Source of the DNA: Chloroflexota bacterium
GTDB taxonomy: Bacteria > Chloroflexota > UBA5177 > JANWHV01
DNA: 5,958 bases
Assembly: GCA_025450375.1 (NCBI GenBank)
Contig: JANWHO010000308.1
Span: forward strand, 1-5,958
Direction of reading: 5' to 3'
Made by a program: the position numbers and the translations under genes. Below are positions 5,466-5,958 of this stretch, one piece after another. A model generated the notes under the pieces. The model saw only the letters and a list, made by a program, of their open reading frames with translations, searched no databases and was not told where the DNA came from. Position 1 is the stretch's first letter. The number at the start of each line of letters is the position of its first letter.

Positions 5466-5958
5466 CTATGTGTTGAGCGGTGAGCGCACCACCAACTCCA
5501 CGTTGCGGTCCAGCACGGTGCCGGCGTTGGCTGAGCGACTGCCAGCGTCGGGATCGTTCGCCGCCAGTTCGCGATGGCGGGCGGCGAGGCGCCAGAATCC
5601 GGCCCCGTCGTCCACCGCGGTTGGGGCGGCGTGGTCCACCATGGTGGTGAATAGGGACAGAGTGCCATTCCCGTTGTCCACCACCTCGAAGAGACGAATC
5701 TGGCATGGCCAGTCTATTTGAGACGAGGTCGTGACCTCCCAGAAGCCCTGTCCGTGTTCGGCGGGATCTGGACGCGGGCGCACCCGGTTCTCGTGGGTGT
5801 GGCCGTTGATCCAGAGCACCAGGTTGGGGAAGCGGTGCAAGGTGGCGCGAAACTCGGCGGCCAGGACGCGGGGCGGACCGCCGATCTCGTGAGGGGCGAG
5901 CCGATCGTTGGTAAGAGTGGTGAGCCCATGATGCGAAATCAGGATCACCAGCCGATCA
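5466..5958 (-). CDS. calcineurin-like metallophosphoesterase, C-terminal part (partial, runs off the right edge)
   Basis: The last 163 residues of a metallophosphoesterase; the N-terminal part with the D-x-H, GDxxD and GNHD metal motifs lies beyond base 5958. Visible motifs are SHHG (residues 8-11 of the fragment), a strand-loop metal site, and NGHTHEN (51-57), the final GHxH metal-binding motif. These are followed by GFWEVTTSSQIDWP and DNGNGTLSLFTTMVDHAAP, a pattern that recalls the TIGR03767-type family (PPA1498-like), named from memory. The substrate is unknown; many relatives are secreted or cell-surface enzymes, which cannot be tested here because the N-terminus is missing. The GTG at 5948 is an internal valine (DRLVILISHHG), not a start, because the frame stays open and conserved to the window end. 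The gene converges on the MFS gene and ends in TAG at 5468-5466. Confidence 0.88.
   Translation of the reverse strand, partial: DRLVILISHHGLTTLTNDRLAPHEIGGPPRVLAAEFRATLHRFPNLVLWINGHTHENRVRPRPDPAEHGQGFWEVTTSSQIDWPCQIRLFEVVDNGNGTLSLFTTMVDHAAPTAVDDGAGFWRLAARHRELAANDPDAGSRSANAGTVLDRNVELVVRSPLNT

Noticed and set aside
5466..5948. complete 160-residue gene starting at GTG 5948
   Set aside because: The valine sits inside the conserved strand before SHHG and the frame is open to the window edge. All upstream phosphoesterase metal motifs are missing, so the gene is truncated by the window rather than naturally short.

Overview
The window is a GC-rich bacterial chromosomal segment, roughly 60-65% G+C by eye. 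It holds six protein-coding genes, two of them cut by the window edges. I see no RNA genes, insertion sequences, CRISPR arrays or phage genes. Three of the six starts are GTG or TTG, most genes have good Shine-Dalgarno sequences, and there is a DUF6941-like gene and a metallophosphoesterase resembling the TIGR03767-type family. Together these suggest a GC-rich Terrabacteria lineage, such as Chloroflexota (Thermomicrobia-like) or Actinomycetota. That placement is a weak inference.

Left two-thirds, minus strand, transcribed leftwards: a compact cluster in the order DUF6941-like protein with a proline-rich tail (3899-3282), 3-methylcrotonyl-CoA carboxylase carboxyltransferase LiuB/MccB (3242-1632), methylglutaconyl-CoA hydratase LiuC (1614-811), and the biotin carboxylase end of 3-methylcrotonyl-CoA carboxylase LiuD/MccA (811 to beyond the left edge). 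Gaps are 39 bp and 17 bp, and the last pair overlaps by one base. liuB-liuC-liuD is the classical order of the leucine/isovalerate degradation operon. LiuD+LiuB carboxylate 3-methylcrotonyl-CoA to 3-methylglutaconyl-CoA, and LiuC hydrates that to HMG-CoA. The isovaleryl-CoA dehydrogenase (LiuA), HMG-CoA lyase (LiuE) and the usual regulator (LiuR) are not in the window.

Middle: a 198-bp divergent intergenic region (3900-4097) has an imperfect 18-bp inverted repeat that could be an operator and four copies of CTGTA. I found no convincing sigma-70 promoter in it.

Right third: a complete 408-residue 12-TM MFS transporter on the plus strand (4098-5324) of unknown substrate. A 141-bp convergent intergenic region follows, with two 13-nt direct repeats, the second of which forms a GC-rich hairpin. 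Then comes the C-terminal part of a calcineurin-like metallophosphoesterase on the minus strand (5466 to beyond the right edge).

The window is mostly ordinary metabolism. The points most worth a second look are the DUF6941 gene ahead of a liu operon, its slippage-prone C8 tract, the possible operator and the repeats between the convergent genes. I do not see evidence for a previously undescribed multi-gene system.
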